The notes: generated from the letters alone by a model not told the origin. A stretch of DNA of 64,000 bases from Nitrospira sp. (GCA_024998595.1 JACOEK010000003.1:620001-684000); one strand, 5' to 3'; positions 25,873 to 35,153 are shown, counted from the first letter of the stretch. Numbers and translations are program-made.

Positions 25873-28503
25873 CTACCCTTCCAAGGCCTTTTGGACCAAC
25901 CCAAAAACTTTTTCGAGCGCCGTACCGAGCCCTTCGGGATTCTTTCCGCCGGCCTGCGCCATCTCTGGACGACCGCCTCCGGTCCCGCCGACTTCGCTCG
26001 CCATCTCCTTGATCAATTCTCCCGCCTTGAGGCGGCCCACCAGATCTTTGGTCACCACCACGAGCAATGAGACCTTGCCGTCGTTGGCCGCACCGAGCGC
26101 GACGACCCCGCTCCGGAGTTTGTCGCGTAGTTGGTCGGCGAGCGCCCGCATACCGTTTACGTCGAGGCCGTCCGTGCGTTGAGCGTGGACTTGCACCCCG
26201 TTGATCTCACGTGCCTGTGCTTGGGTTGAGGACGTGCTCGCCATCTTGAGCTTCACGTCCGCCAGTTCCCGTTCCTTGTCCTTCAACTGCTCGCTCAACT
26301 TTCGAGTACGCGCGACGACTTCAGTCGGTGCGACTTTGAGCAGATCGGACAGCTCACGCACGTCCGCCTCCAGCCGCTTTAGGGAATCCAGCGCGCCGCT
26401 CCCTGTCAAACATTCGATGCGGCGTACCCCGGCCGCCACCCCGGATTCAGACACGATCCGGAACAGTCCGATCTCGCCCGTGCGCCCGCAATGGGTACCC
26501 CCGCACAATTCCTTGCTGAAGGTATCGATCTGCACCACCCGTACCCGGTCGCCATATTTGTCGCCGAAAAACGCCAACGCCCCGCCCGCCACCGCATCCT
26601 GCACGCCCATCACAGCCGTTTGTACCGGCTGGTCCTGACGGACCTGCTCATTCACGATCGATTCGATCTCATCGATATCGCGTGAAGCAAGGGGACGAAA
26701 GTGAGCAAAGTCGAACCGCAGACGATTGGGCGCCACCAGCGAACCATACTGTTTGACATGCGGGCCGAGCAGATCGCGCAACGCGGCATGCACCAAATGC
26801 GTAGCCGTGTGGTTACGAGCTGCAGCCTGCCTGGTCCGCGCATTCACCGAGAGCTGCAGCCGTTCGCCTTCACGAATGGATCCTGCCGTCACAAGGCCTT
26901 TATGGACGATCAACGTGGGCACTGGCCTGGTGGTCTCACGAATCTCCACTCGACCATCGGTGCCGGTCAAAACACCCTGATCCCCGGCCTGTCCACCGCC
27001 TTCTGCATAAAACGGCGTGACGTCCAGCACGATTTCGATCTCGTCGCCCTCCCGGGCTTCCTTGATCAGGCGATCACCCTGCAGAAGCGCCTGCACCACG
27101 CCTTCAGAATCCAACCGGTCATACCCGATAAAGGAGGTGGTTCCGACACGAGCGGCTACGTCGCTGAGGGCCGGTCTCGCCGTTTCATGCTCGAAGCCCC
27201 CCGTCTTTCTGGCGCGCGTCCGCTGCTCTTCGATGGCGGCCTCGAACCCGGTTTCGTCGAGGGTGATGCCCTGCTCACGGCAGGCTTCCGTAATGAGATC
27301 CATCGGAAACCCGTACGTGTCGTACAATTTGAAAATCTCCGTCCCCTGCAGGACCTGCTGCCCTGCGGCCTTCACCTTCGACACCATATCGTTCAGGATC
27401 GGCAACCCCTGATCGAGTGTGGCGATAAAGCGCTCTTCCTCGCCGCGCGTCGCTTCGGCCACCGTACCGGCCGCTGGCCGCAACTCGTGATAGGCCTCGC
27501 CCATGTTCTCCACAACCGTCGCCGTCAACTCATGCAGAAACGGCTCGGTGATACCAAGCAACCGGCCGTGACGGGCCGCGCGCCGGAGAATTCGCCGGAG
27601 CACGTAACCACGCCCTTCATTCGACGGCAACACACCGTCGGCCATCAGGAATGTAATCGCGCGGAGGTGATCGGCAATGACCCGCATGGAACGATCCGCT
27701 TGTTCCATCGCTCCGTACTCAGCACCGGCGCGATGCCCGATCGCCGCCAGCAACGGGGCGAACAAATCGCTGTCATAATTGCTGAGCCGACCCTGCGCCA
27801 CCGCGGTGAGCCGTTCCAGTCCCATGCCGGTATCGATGCTCGGCTTCGGAAGCGGATTGAGCGTCCCCGCGCTATCGCGATTGAACTGCATGAAGACCAG
27901 GTTCCAGATTTCAATGACCCGGTCCCCTTCACCGTTGGGGGTATCATCGCCCGGCACCGACGGCCCCTGGTCGAAGTGCAATTCCGAGCAAGGCCCGCAG
28001 GGGCCCGTGTCGGCCATCTGCCAGAAGTTATCCTTCTCGCCGCAACGCACGATACGACTCGGGGAGACGCCGATTTTCCTCCACAACCGATCGGCCTCAT
28101 CGTCTTCGCGAAAGATCGTGATCCACATTCGATCTTTCGAGAGTCCAACCACCGACGTCAGAAACTCCCAGCCAAAGCGGATCGCGTCTTCCTTGAAGTA
28201 ATCGCCGAAGGAAAAATTACCGAGCATTTCAAAGAAGGTGTGATGCCGTCTGGTGTAGCCGACATTTTCAAGGTCATTGTGCTTGCCGCCGGCACGCAGG
28301 CACTTCTGCACGGTCACGGCCCGCTGATACGCGCGCGTTTCTTCACCCAGGAACACCCGTTTGAATTGATTCATTCCGGCATTCGTAAACAGCAGCGTGG
28401 GGTCGGCCTGTGGAATCAATGGCGCGCTCGGTACCGCCCGATGGCCCTGCTGTTCGAAATACCGGATGAAGGCTCGCCGCAGATCGTTTACACTTTGGCT
28501 CAT
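25873..28503 (-). CDS. alaS: Alanine--tRNA ligase
   Basis: 876-residue class II synthetase charging tRNA-Ala. Motif 1-3 region includes RRHHTFFEMLGNFSFGDYFKEDAIRF and ILRRAARHGRLLG. The editing domain has the zinc-binding HxxxH (NHTATHLVHA) and CGGTHCGRTGEIG. A coiled coil and the C-Ala domain with GGTGGGRPEMAQAGG end the protein. The start overlaps the recX stop by four bases (ATGA), showing coupling in the recA-recX-alaS-ruvX-mltG run. Confidence 0.98.
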   Translation of the reverse strand: MSQSVNDLRRAFIRYFEQQGHRAVPSAPLIPQADPTLLFTNAGMNQFKRVFLGEETRAYQRAVTVQKCLRAGGKHNDLENVGYTRRHHTFFEMLGNFSFGDYFKEDAIRFGWEFLTSVVGLSKDRMWITIFREDDEADRLWRKIGVSPSRIVRCGEKDNFWQMADTGPCGPCSELHFDQGPSVPGDDTPNGEGDRVIEIWNLVFMQFNRDSAGTLNPLPKPSIDTGMGLERLTAVAQGRLSNYDSDLFAPLLAAIGHRAGAEYGAMEQADRSMRVIADHLRAITFLMADGVLPSNEGRGYVLRRILRRAARHGRLLGITEPFLHELTATVVENMGEAYHELRPAAGTVAEATRGEEERFIATLDQGLPILNDMVSKVKAAGQQVLQGTEIFKLYDTYGFPMDLITEACREQGITLDETGFEAAIEEQRTRARKTGGFEHETARPALSDVAARVGTTSFIGYDRLDSEGVVQALLQGDRLIKEAREGDEIEIVLDVTPFYAEGGGQAGDQGVLTGTDGRVEIRETTRPVPTLIVHKGLVTAGSIREGERLQLSVNARTRQAAARNHTATHLVHAALRDLLGPHVKQYGSLVAPNRLRFDFAHFRPLASRDIDEIESIVNEQVRQDQPVQTAVMGVQDAVAGGALAFFGDKYGDRVRVVQIDTFSKELCGGTHCGRTGEIGLFRIVSESGVAAGVRRIECLTGSGALDSLKRLEADVRELSDLLKVAPTEVVARTRKLSEQLKDKERELADVKLKMASTSSTQAQAREINGVQVHAQRTDGLDVNGMRALADQLRDKLRSGVVALGAANDGKVSLLVVVTKDLVGRLKAGELIKEMASEVGGTGGGRPEMAQAGGKNPEGLGTALEKVFGLVQKALEG

Positions 28504-28988
28504 AACTCGTCTAACCCCGTCTCCAAGTCGACTTGCGTGACTTGCTGAATGGTGTCGTCATCAAACCCGCGTTGTCGCAAAAATCTCACCCACTGTAGTG
28601 GGCGCGTTCTCGTCGTGCGCCCTTCCAACGCCTGGCACGCCAATTCCTGCTCGGAAATCGACCGGTAGGCGCTCTTCAACGCCCGCTCGGCCACCGGTTC
28701 CTCAAAGCCTCGACTGAGGAGTTCCAGCTTCAACCGCTCACGCCCCATCGGGCGTCGCGAAAGCCTCGCTTCCGCCCAACGCGTGGCATAGGCCTGATCG
28801 TCAAGATATCCCTGGCGCTGCAACTCGCGGATTACCCCGTGTCCCTGCGCCCGGCTCGCCCCTTTCCCCTGGACGTACTGTTCCACCTGAGCCGCGGTCC
28901 GCTCGGCGCGGGCAAGGTACCGGATCGCCATGGTCAGAAAATCCGGCGGTACCACCGCCCGTCCTCGTCCATCGCGTCCAGCCGGCAT
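28500..28988 (-). CDS. recX: Regulatory protein RecX
   Basis: 162 residues made of three-helix RecX repeats: AIRYLARAERTAAQVEQYV, VIRELQRQGYLDDQAYATRW and LKLELLSRGFEEPVAERAL. RecX limits RecA filament growth. It lies nine bases after recA, the standard position, and its stop overlaps the alaS start. Confidence 0.9.
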   Translation of the reverse strand: MPAGRDGRGRAVVPPDFLTMAIRYLARAERTAAQVEQYVQGKGASRAQGHGVIRELQRQGYLDDQAYATRWAEARLSRRPMGRERLKLELLSRGFEEPVAERALKSAYRSISEQELACQALEGRTTRTRPLQWVRFLRQRGFDDDTIQQVTQVDLETGLDEL

Positions 28989-28996
28989 GCTGCTCC

Positions 28997-30109
28997 CTAA
29001 GTCGTCACTCTCGCGCTATGCCCGCGCTTCTCGTCCTGACGACTTTCAACCTTGCGCTCCGGTTTCTCGTCTTTGGCTTCTTTGGCATCGACCTTCTTGT
29101 CGGCACCCCGCAATGGCAGCCCGGCGAGTTCGCGCACCTTACCTTCAATCTCTTTGGCAATCGCTGCATTGGTCTTAAGAAAATCGCGGACGGCTTCCCG
29201 TCCCTGACCCAATCGTTCGCCTTTATACGAGTACCAGGCGCCGGCCTTCTCGACCACGCGCTTCTCCACACCCATGTCGACGATCTCACCCGATTTGGAA
29301 ATCCCCTCCGCAAACATGATGTCGAATTCCGCCTGTCTGAACGGCGGGGCCATCTTGTTCTTGACCACCTTGACGCGGACACGGCTCCCGGTAACCTCCT
29401 GTCCATCCTTGATCGACTCGATCCGACGAATATCGAGGCGCACGGACGAATAGAACTTCAACGCGTTGCCGCCCGTCGTGGTTTCCGGATTCCCGAACAT
29501 GACCCCGATCTTCATGCGGATTTGGTTGATGAAGATTAATGTCGTCTGGGATTTGGCAATCGCCGCCGTCAATTTACGCAGCGCCTGCGACATCAATCGC
29601 GCCTGCAGACCCATGTGGGCATCACCCATTTCGCCTTCGATTTCCGCCCTGGGCACCAACGCCGCTACGGAGTCGACGACGATGACATCGATCGCGCCGC
29701 TGCGCACGAGGGTTTCCGCAATTTCGAGCGCCTGCTCGCCGGTGTCCGGCTGGGAGACGAGCAAGTCGTCGGTGTGCACGCCTAACTTCTTAGCATAGGT
29801 CAAATCCAGCGCATGTTCGGCATCGATGAAGGCGGCGACCCCACCAGCCTTCTGCGCCTCAGCGATCGCATGCAACGTGAGCGTGGTTTTACCGGAGGAC
29901 TCCGGACCAAAAATCTCGATGACCCGCCCGCGTGGGAACCCGCCCACACCGAGCGCAATATCCAATCCCAAGGAACCGCTGGAAATCGCCGGGACGTCAG
30001 CCGGTCGATCGTCGGCCCCCAACTTCATCACCGCGCCCTTGCCGTATTGTTTTTCAATCTGAGCCAAGGCCAGGTCTAACGCGCGCTTCTTCTCATCTTT
30101 TTCAGTCAT
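28997..30109 (-). CDS. recA: Recombinase RecA
   Basis: ATP-dependent strand-exchange protein and SOS coprotease. N-terminal [21 protein letters not shown], Walker [30 protein letters not shown], and the L2-adjacent [25 protein letters not shown] are all diagnostic. The C-terminus is unusually rich in Lys, Glu and Asp. I chose the ATG at 30109 with AGGAG upstream; a longer in-frame extension has no support from family alignments. 370 residues. Confidence 0.98.
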   Translation of the reverse strand: MTEKDEKKRALDLALAQIEKQYGKGAVMKLGADDRPADVPAISSGSLGLDIALGVGGFPRGRVIEIFGPESSGKTTLTLHAIAEAQKAGGVAAFIDAEHALDLTYAKKLGVHTDDLLVSQPDTGEQALEIAETLVRSGAIDVIVVDSVAALVPRAEIEGEMGDAHMGLQARLMSQALRKLTAAIAKSQTTLIFINQIRMKIGVMFGNPETTTGGNALKFYSSVRLDIRRIESIKDGQEVTGSRVRVKVVKNKMAPPFRQAEFDIMFAEGISKSGEIVDMGVEKRVVEKAGAWYSYKGERLGQGREAVRDFLKTNAAIAKEIEGKVRELAGLPLRGADKKVDAKEAKDEKPERKVESRQDEKRGHSARVTT

Positions 30110-30226
30110 TCCAAACTCCTTCTCGCGACATGACTCGTGAAGTGTGCGTGTCTCGCATGCCGTGGGAGACAACGCACCAGCCGGCCATGAGTTGACCACG
30201 CGCCAACCGGACCAGACTCGGACCAG

Positions 30227-30250
30227 GAACAGATAGAACAGCGGATTATA
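30227..30250 (-). promoter_or_regulatory. recA promoter -10 box with adjacent CTGTTC direct repeat
   Basis: On the recA strand a perfect TATAAT (30245-30250) is followed four bases later by CTGTTC-TAT-CTGTTC (30227-30241), a direct repeat placed where a LexA-type repressor would block transcription. No good -35 box is visible. The spacing (GTTC-N5-GTTC) differs from the alphaproteobacterial LexA box (GTTC-N7-GTTC). The leader to recA is about 120 bases. The rest of 30110-30600 contains no gene I can support. Confidence 0.4.
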
Positions 30251-30604
30251 CCGGACTTAGAATGAAGAAGCCTAGCCCGGACAGGTCCGTCACCCGATCT
30301 CGTCCAGCAACAGATCTGGGTCATGTCCTCCTGTGATCGAGCGAGGCTGCGCAGGGTAATTCCGTCGCTCAATAGGCATGGATGCGACATCGACGTCAAA
30401 AAACCCGCGCCGATCCGTCATAGCCGCCACGTCATCGACATGAGGGTCCATCAGCCGCCCCATGTCCATCCTCGTGCGCTCCTACACACGACCTCACGCG
30501 TAAGTATATGAAAACACTTTAGAGACTGAAGAGATTCGGTGAAAGGCTGGCCGGCTAAAGTCACAACGCGGACACGCCGACATTCTTGGTGAGGGACAAT
30601 GCGC

Positions 30605-30621
30605 TTGGCACCAAGATTGCT
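30605..30621 (+). promoter_or_regulatory. Consensus sigma-54 (-24/-12) promoter
   Basis: TTGGCAC-N5-TTGCT, with exactly ten bases between the -24 GG and the -12 GC, matches the RpoN consensus fully. The expected transcript start is about 30632, 38 bases before the ATG of the small gene that follows. Confidence 0.72.
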
Positions 30622-30669
30622 CCTTCTACGCAGTGTTCGCTCATCACATACTTGATGCAGGAGGACTCC

Positions 30670-30933
30670 ATGCGACAACAGCACGTTGATGATCGATCCG
30701 GACAATCAGCCTCTCACCCGCAGGAGCCCGCCGCGCGCGCTCCACGCGATCTGACGTATGACGAAAAGAAAGCCGCCGAGGCGGCTTTCCGTGGCGAGCC
30801 CTTCAATCCCGCCTGGTCCGTCGCTGCAGCAGCCGTGTATGAAGGGATCGTATCAGCCATGTGCCGCCTGCAGGTGGCCTCATTGACTGAGATGGAAGCC
30901 GTTCCCGCCGCTGAGGAATGCCTCACGCGGTAG
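30670..30933 (+). CDS. Small hypothetical protein under a sigma-54 promoter
   Basis: 87 residues, not recognised. The ATG at 30670 has GGAGGA upstream. The first 30 residues are polar (Gln, His, Arg, Pro); the middle (LTYDEKKAAEAAFRGEPFNPAWSVAAAAVYEGI) looks like a compact helical domain. No signal peptide or membrane segment. Its promoter would need an enhancer-binding activator; the one in this window at about 39.5 kb is a candidate. Confidence 0.68.
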   Translation: MRQQHVDDRSGQSASHPQEPAARAPRDLTYDEKKAAEAAFRGEPFNPAWSVAAAAVYEGIVSAMCRLQVASLTEMEAVPAAEECLTR

Positions 30934-30973
30934 TCGGCTCGCACACCGTGAGGATGCGGCCATAGTGGTACGC

Positions 30974-31591
30974 TTACGCGAACGAACGCGCAAGCGAACA
31001 GTCCCACAGCTTCGTATACACCGAGCCGGTCGGCCGCAATTCGCTTCGCATCATGACCAGCGATTGCATCGGCAAGAGACCGATCGTCACGGGTTGATCC
31101 AACACCCTGCTTTGAGCGAGTTCGTGCCCGATCTGCCGCTCCCCTTCTTTGATTCGTGCCAGGGTCAGATGCGGACTGAATGGCCGAGCTTCCGCCGCCA
31201 ACCCCACCGCCCGGCACACCTCATCCACCGCCCGATATAAGGCCTGCAGCCGGTCCCCCTCGTTCCCCTGCTCCCAACTTTCAGGCGGGCCTACCCAGAG
31301 CACCCTCGGTTGCTGAAGGCGAGGAAACGTCCCCAGTCGTGAGAAGGGAATCTGAATCATGGGATGCTCGGCTGCCGTCTTCGAAATCCTCGCATGGAGC
31401 AACTCCAGCAGGTCCTCCGGCGTATCGCCGAGAAACTTCACTGTCAGATGCATCGAGGCCGGTTGTACCCAACTCATCCGGGATTGCCGGACGGCAGCTC
31501 GTTCCAGCCGTCGTTTGAGGTCCTGCTGGACCGCCGATAAGGCCGCGCGAAGATCCGGCGGCAATTCGACGGCGAGGAACGCCCTAGTCAT
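30974..31591 (-). CDS. thpR: RNA 2',3'-cyclic phosphodiesterase
   Basis: 2H phosphoesterase (LigT family) with both HxT motifs: HLT at 48-50 in MHLTVKFLGD and the later SPHLTLARIK. Such enzymes open 2',3'-cyclic phosphates on RNA or ligate tRNA halves in vitro. The ATG at 31591 overlaps the cinA stop in an ATGA arrangement, so translation is coupled; an upstream in-frame start is less likely. 205 residues. Confidence 0.92.
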   Translation of the reverse strand: MTRAFLAVELPPDLRAALSAVQQDLKRRLERAAVRQSRMSWVQPASMHLTVKFLGDTPEDLLELLHARISKTAAEHPMIQIPFSRLGTFPRLQQPRVLWVGPPESWEQGNEGDRLQALYRAVDEVCRAVGLAAEARPFSPHLTLARIKEGERQIGHELAQSRVLDQPVTIGLLPMQSLVMMRSELRPTGSVYTKLWDCSLARSFA

Positions 31592-32871
31592 CCGCCACCT
31601 TTCTTGATCAACCAACGACGCAGGAGATCCAACGCAGCCTGCGAGGAGCGCTGCTTGATGACGCTGCGGTCTCCGCCGTGAAAACGGAATTCTTTTGTCA
31701 GGGCTTCGTTCGGCCCGCCGTCGAGGCCCACGTAAACGAGTCCCACAGGCTTGGTTTTGGTACCTCCGCCAGGTCCGGCAATGCCGGTCACACTCAATCC
31801 GACAGATACGCCGCTGCGCTCACGGATACCTCGCGCCATGGCCGCCGCCACTTCAGCACTGACGGCGCCATGCCGATCCAGAAGATCCGGAGACACGCCC
31901 AACAACTCCACTTTCGCGCGGTTGCTGTAACTGACGACGCCCCGATCTATGTAGGATGAGGATCCGGGTACCTGCGTGAGTCGATGGCCGATCAAACCTC
32001 CGGTGCAAGATTCAGCCAAGGCCAGGGTCATGTGCTGCTCGGTTAGTAGCCGGCCGACCACCGATTCCATCGTGTCGTCTGCTTCCCCATAAACGATCTC
32101 TCCGAGCCTGGTTCTCGCCTCGTCAAACAACCGGTCGATCGTGACAGGCCCCGACTCCTTGTCCGGCCCTGTCAGCGACACCATGACTTCCATCGGAGAG
32201 GCATAAATACCGAGCTGGACCATCGTCCCTGCTGGAAGCAATCCCTCCAGTCTCTGATCCACAATCGACTCCGGCACGCCTGAGGTGTGGAGTACCCGCC
32301 GAATCACAGGAATAGCCTGTATCTGCTTGTGCCTGCCCATCCAGGCCTGCAGGTGAGGCAGGACCCCGTCATGGAGCATCGGCTCCATCTCACGCGGCAC
32401 TCCCGGCAAGGCAGCAATGAAGGTTTCTTTCCAGATCAGCACAAACCCCGGCGCCGTTCCGACCGGATTCGACACAATATCCGCGCCCGTGGGAATCATC
32501 GCCTGTCGGAATTGGGCCTTCGTGGGAGTCCTGCCCCACTCAGCCAAGCGGGCAATCATGCCATCCAGTGCCGTCTTTCGCCGGCTCAGCCGCTGTCCGG
32601 TCGCCTGCGCGACCGCCTCACGCGTGAGGTCGTCGATGGTCGGCCCCAACCCGCCCGTGATGATCACCACGCGGACGCGCCTGGCCGCCGTCTTGAGCAC
32701 CGCCACCATATCGGACAACTCATCGCCGACGATCGTCTTGTATCGAAGCTCCACCCCGCATGTCGCCAGACGATCAGCGACGAACAGGGAATTAGTGTCC
32801 ATCCTGCCACCGAGCAACAGCTCGGACCCGATGGCGATGGTTTCAGCCGTCCAGGCTTTCGACTTGTTCAT
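31588..32871 (-). CDS. cinA: CinA family protein: MoCF-like domain plus nicotinamide-nucleotide amidase
   Basis: 427 residues in two domains. The N-terminal part (AIGSELLLGGRMDTNS, VVIITGGLGPTIDDLTREAV) is the MoCF-like ADP-ribose pyrophosphatase/regulatory domain. The C-terminal part (LALAESCTGGLIGHRLTQVPGSSSYIDRGVVSYSN ... VTGIAGPGGG) is the PncC amidase that recycles NMN to NaMN. In many bacteria cinA neighbours recA and thpR, as here. It likely forms an operon with the exported protein upstream. Confidence 0.95.
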   Translation of the reverse strand: MNKSKAWTAETIAIGSELLLGGRMDTNSLFVADRLATCGVELRYKTIVGDELSDMVAVLKTAARRVRVVIITGGLGPTIDDLTREAVAQATGQRLSRRKTALDGMIARLAEWGRTPTKAQFRQAMIPTGADIVSNPVGTAPGFVLIWKETFIAALPGVPREMEPMLHDGVLPHLQAWMGRHKQIQAIPVIRRVLHTSGVPESIVDQRLEGLLPAGTMVQLGIYASPMEVMVSLTGPDKESGPVTIDRLFDEARTRLGEIVYGEADDTMESVVGRLLTEQHMTLALAESCTGGLIGHRLTQVPGSSSYIDRGVVSYSNRAKVELLGVSPDLLDRHGAVSAEVAAAMARGIRERSGVSVGLSVTGIAGPGGGTKTKPVGLVYVGLDGGPNEALTKEFRFHGGDRSVIKQRSSQAALDLLRRWLIKKGGG

Positions 32872-32919
32872 GCAGAATCAACCTCTGTGCTCGGAAAAGG
32901 CGTTGAGGGGATGTTCACA

Positions 32920-33534
32920 TTATTCGATATGGGCGAAATCAAGTTCGAAGCTGACTTTCCCGCCGCTGGAGGGAAAGACCGTGAGGGTCGTCTTCGCGCG
33001 CGGATCCAGATCTGCGTAGGGGAATTGGGCAATGACCTTCGAGCGATAGGCTGGCTGTTGAGGCCAGACGTTCGTGCGATCGCCCCGCGCATCGAACCGA
33101 ACCGAGGATGGTTTGACCGTCCGCCCGGCCTGCTCCAAGACCACATAACTATCGGCGGCAAAGTTCACACGCTCGCCGAACAGCACGACGTTCACCAGGA
33201 GGTTGTCGTTGGCCATGACCTGGGCGATGTCCTGATCGGTAGGAGCCAGGGCCCGCAACGACAAGTGATTCGCCATCACGAGCAAACTCCCCAACTTGGT
33301 CATGATGAACCCGCGCGGAGCCAGGTCTTCCTTGGCGCCGAACCAGGTATGAAGTTGATCCGGGGACACACCCTGGGCGGCGGCAGTCTTTCCCCGTTCC
33401 AGCGTGGCCTGAATATGTTCGAGAGTCGGCTGCACTTCGATGGCGAGCGACACCACCGGGACGCTCATCGCTGCGACGACGAACAGGGAGTGCAGAAGTC
33501 CGAAGCCGACACACCATCGTCGAATGCTACGCAT
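32920..33534 (-). CDS. Exported hypothetical protein
   Basis: 204 residues with a signal peptide (WCVGFGLLHSLFVVAAMSV, cleavage near SLA). The mature part is mixed alpha/beta with VNVVLFGERVNFAADSYVVLE and ends in VFPSSGGKVSFELDFAHIE. I do not recognise the family. It lies 48 bases before cinA on the same strand. The ATG overlaps a TATAAT, which I regard as chance because a downstream start would destroy the signal peptide. Confidence 0.68.
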   Translation of the reverse strand: MRSIRRWCVGFGLLHSLFVVAAMSVPVVSLAIEVQPTLEHIQATLERGKTAAAQGVSPDQLHTWFGAKEDLAPRGFIMTKLGSLLVMANHLSLRALAPTDQDIAQVMANDNLLVNVVLFGERVNFAADSYVVLEQAGRTVKPSSVRFDARGDRTNVWPQQPAYRSKVIAQFPYADLDPRAKTTLTVFPSSGGKVSFELDFAHIE

Positions 33535-33599
33535 TATACGGAGCCAGTACCAGATCGATATGGACGTGTCAATTCACGGCCCGCGCGCCTCGCACTTGG

Positions 33600-33629
33600 T
33601 TGACAGCTTAGGAGCTGAAATGCTAAAGA
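33600..33629 (+). promoter_or_regulatory. Candidate promoter for the chlorite-dismutase-fold gene
   Basis: TTGACA (perfect -35), 18-base spacer ending in TGC (extended -10) and TAAAGA. Start codon 50 bases downstream with a strong GGAGGG. Confidence 0.45.
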
Positions 33630-33679
33630 GCTACCTCTTATTCTTTTACATTATCAAGAAGTTGCCTGGAGGGTTCCTC

Positions 33680-34387
33680 ATGTCCAGCCCCGAACAAGCG
33701 CCCCGCCGTCAATACGTGAATTTCACCTTCTATAAATTCGATCCGGCCTGGCGTCGGCTGCCTGAAGATGAGCGCACGCGCGGCAAGCAGGAGTTTCTCC
33801 GTGCCGTCGAGGAATACCAGGGCAAAGTGCTCGTCATCGCGTACACGACCGTCGGTATTCGCGGCGACTGCGACCTGATGCTCTGGCGCATCAGCTACGA
33901 ACTCGAATTGTTCCAGGAAATGAGCACGAAGATCCTGTCGTCCGGATTGGGCAAGTATCTGCTCAACCCCTATTCGTACCTCGCGATCACCAAACGCTCC
34001 ATTTACGTCGACAATCATACCCACGAGAACCAGGAAAGCAAACGCCTGACCGTGGTTCCCGGCAAGGCGAAGTACATTTTCGTGTATCCGTTTGTGAAGA
34101 CACGCGAATGGTTCTTGCTCACCAAGGCCGCTCGTCAGGGAATGATGGACGAGCACATTGAAGTCGGCCATCGCTTCCCCTCGGTCAAACTCAATACCAC
34201 CTACTCGTTCGGTCTCGACGACCAAGAATGGGTCGTGGCATTTGAGAGCGACAAGCCGGAAGACTTCCTGGATCTCGTCATGGCGCTTCGGGAAACCGAG
34301 GGCAGCCGGTACACGTTACGAGATACCCCGATCTTTACCTGTATCCGCAAGAGTCTGAAAGAAGCCTTGGATACGCTGGGTGGCTAA
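33680..34387 (+). CDS. Chlorite dismutase/coproheme decarboxylase (ChdC, HemQ) superfamily protein
   Basis: 235 residues of the Cld superfamily. The second half carries the heme-side signature KYIFVYPFVKTREWFLL, with Y136 and W144, and the proximal His159 in DEHIEVG. The motif TYSFGLDDQEWVVAFE matches the family strand, but the distal position that is Arg in true chlorite dismutase and Gln in Firmicutes ChdC is Leu171. So O2 production from chlorite is unlikely. Y136 matches the reactive Tyr of coproheme decarboxylases, so a role in heme synthesis is plausible, not proven. The ATG at 33680 has GGAGGG six bases upstream. Confidence 0.85.
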   Translation: MSSPEQAPRRQYVNFTFYKFDPAWRRLPEDERTRGKQEFLRAVEEYQGKVLVIAYTTVGIRGDCDLMLWRISYELELFQEMSTKILSSGLGKYLLNPYSYLAITKRSIYVDNHTHENQESKRLTVVPGKAKYIFVYPFVKTREWFLLTKAARQGMMDEHIEVGHRFPSVKLNTTYSFGLDDQEWVVAFESDKPEDFLDLVMALRETEGSRYTLRDTPIFTCIRKSLKEALDTLGG

Positions 34388-34413
34388 GATCGACGAACAG
34401 CCTGGACAGTTTG

Positions 34414-34445
34414 CACGGCCTTCGATCCGGTGATCGAGGGCCGTG
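34414..34445 (+). terminator. Hairpin downstream of the Cld-family gene
   Basis: A 14-bp stem (one G-T pair) around the loop CGGT, starting 27 bases after the stop. No T run follows, so termination strength is uncertain. Confidence 0.55.
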
Positions 34446-34490
34446 TGCATTCTGCCCCAGACGGGCCCCCGCCACGCAGCACTCACATCC

Positions 34491-35153
34491 ATGTCAGCTG
34501 ACACTCCGACCCATTCGACCTCCGATTACGCCGCGTCCTTCTACTCAGCGATTCTCCCGGGACTCGGCCACCTGCTTCGCGGGCGGATGAAAGCCGCCTT
34601 TTTCTATGGCCTCATCACGATTCTGCTCATCATCCTGAGTGGGGCCCTGGGCCGTATCTCCGGCCGAGCCGCGGAAGTCTTCTTCTTCATGCTGCTGGCA
34701 CTTCCATGGTGGGCGCTTCAGAGTTACGACGCCGCACTCGGACCGGCAGCTTCGGGCTCCGATCTCGTGAGAACCGGACGCCGGGCCTGGGCGGAAGGGC
34801 ATGATATCCGGTTCCTTGGCCTGCTCTTTCTCATCAGCGCCGCAAACGATGCCATCATCATCGCCAGGAACCCCGAATACCTGTTGCCATTTTTCTGCAC
34901 GAAATTGGACGGGGTCGCCGGCTTCGTCACCAAAGCCCTTTCACCGCTTCTTCACACCTGGGTCGGATACGGCTTCTTGCGCCTCAAGAAATGGTCACTC
35001 CTGGTGTATTTGGTGTATGCGGCATATGGCACCACCAATGCACTCGTTAACTTGACCTGTTTCGGACCAGGTCGCATTCGGAACACCCTGCTGATCGCCC
35101 TCATGGCCTTCACCAGCTACATCCTCTGGCGGCGACGGATGTTTCAGCGCTGA
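34491..35153 (+). CDS. Hypothetical membrane protein
   Basis: 220 residues with about five hydrophobic segments, for example FYGLITILLIILSGALG, VFFFMLLALPWWAL, WSLLVYLVYAAYG and TLLIALMAFTSYILW. The early motif AILPGLGHLLRGRMKAAFFYGL resembles small TM2-like or DUF-type membrane proteins that begin with a PGxGxxxxG turn. The ATG at 34491 is chosen because the longer frame adds a polar, non-conserved stretch. No function is assigned. Confidence 0.7.
   Translation: MSADTPTHSTSDYAASFYSAILPGLGHLLRGRMKAAFFYGLITILLIILSGALGRISGRAAEVFFFMLLALPWWALQSYDAALGPAASGSDLVRTGRRAWAEGHDIRFLGLLFLISAANDAIIIARNPEYLLPFFCTKLDGVAGFVTKALSPLLHTWVGYGFLRLKKWSLLVYLVYAAYGTTNALVNLTCFGPGRIRNTLLIALMAFTSYILWRRRMFQR

Noticed and set aside
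26701-28548. 615-codon open frame antisense to alaS
   Set aside because: Shadow of alaS; the translation is rich in Arg, His and Gln with no domain.
33520-33545. TATAAT overlapping the start codon of the exported gene at 33534 as its promoter
   Set aside because: Using it would place the transcript start inside the signal peptide; the only TTGACA nearby is 28 bases away.
32287-33603. 438-codon open frame antisense to cinA and the exported hypothetical gene
   Set aside because: It spans two well-supported minus-strand genes and their gap, and has no recognisable domain.
33680-34387. True chlorite dismutase
   Set aside because: The catalytic distal Arg is replaced by Leu171, so oxygen-forming chlorite dismutation is not expected.
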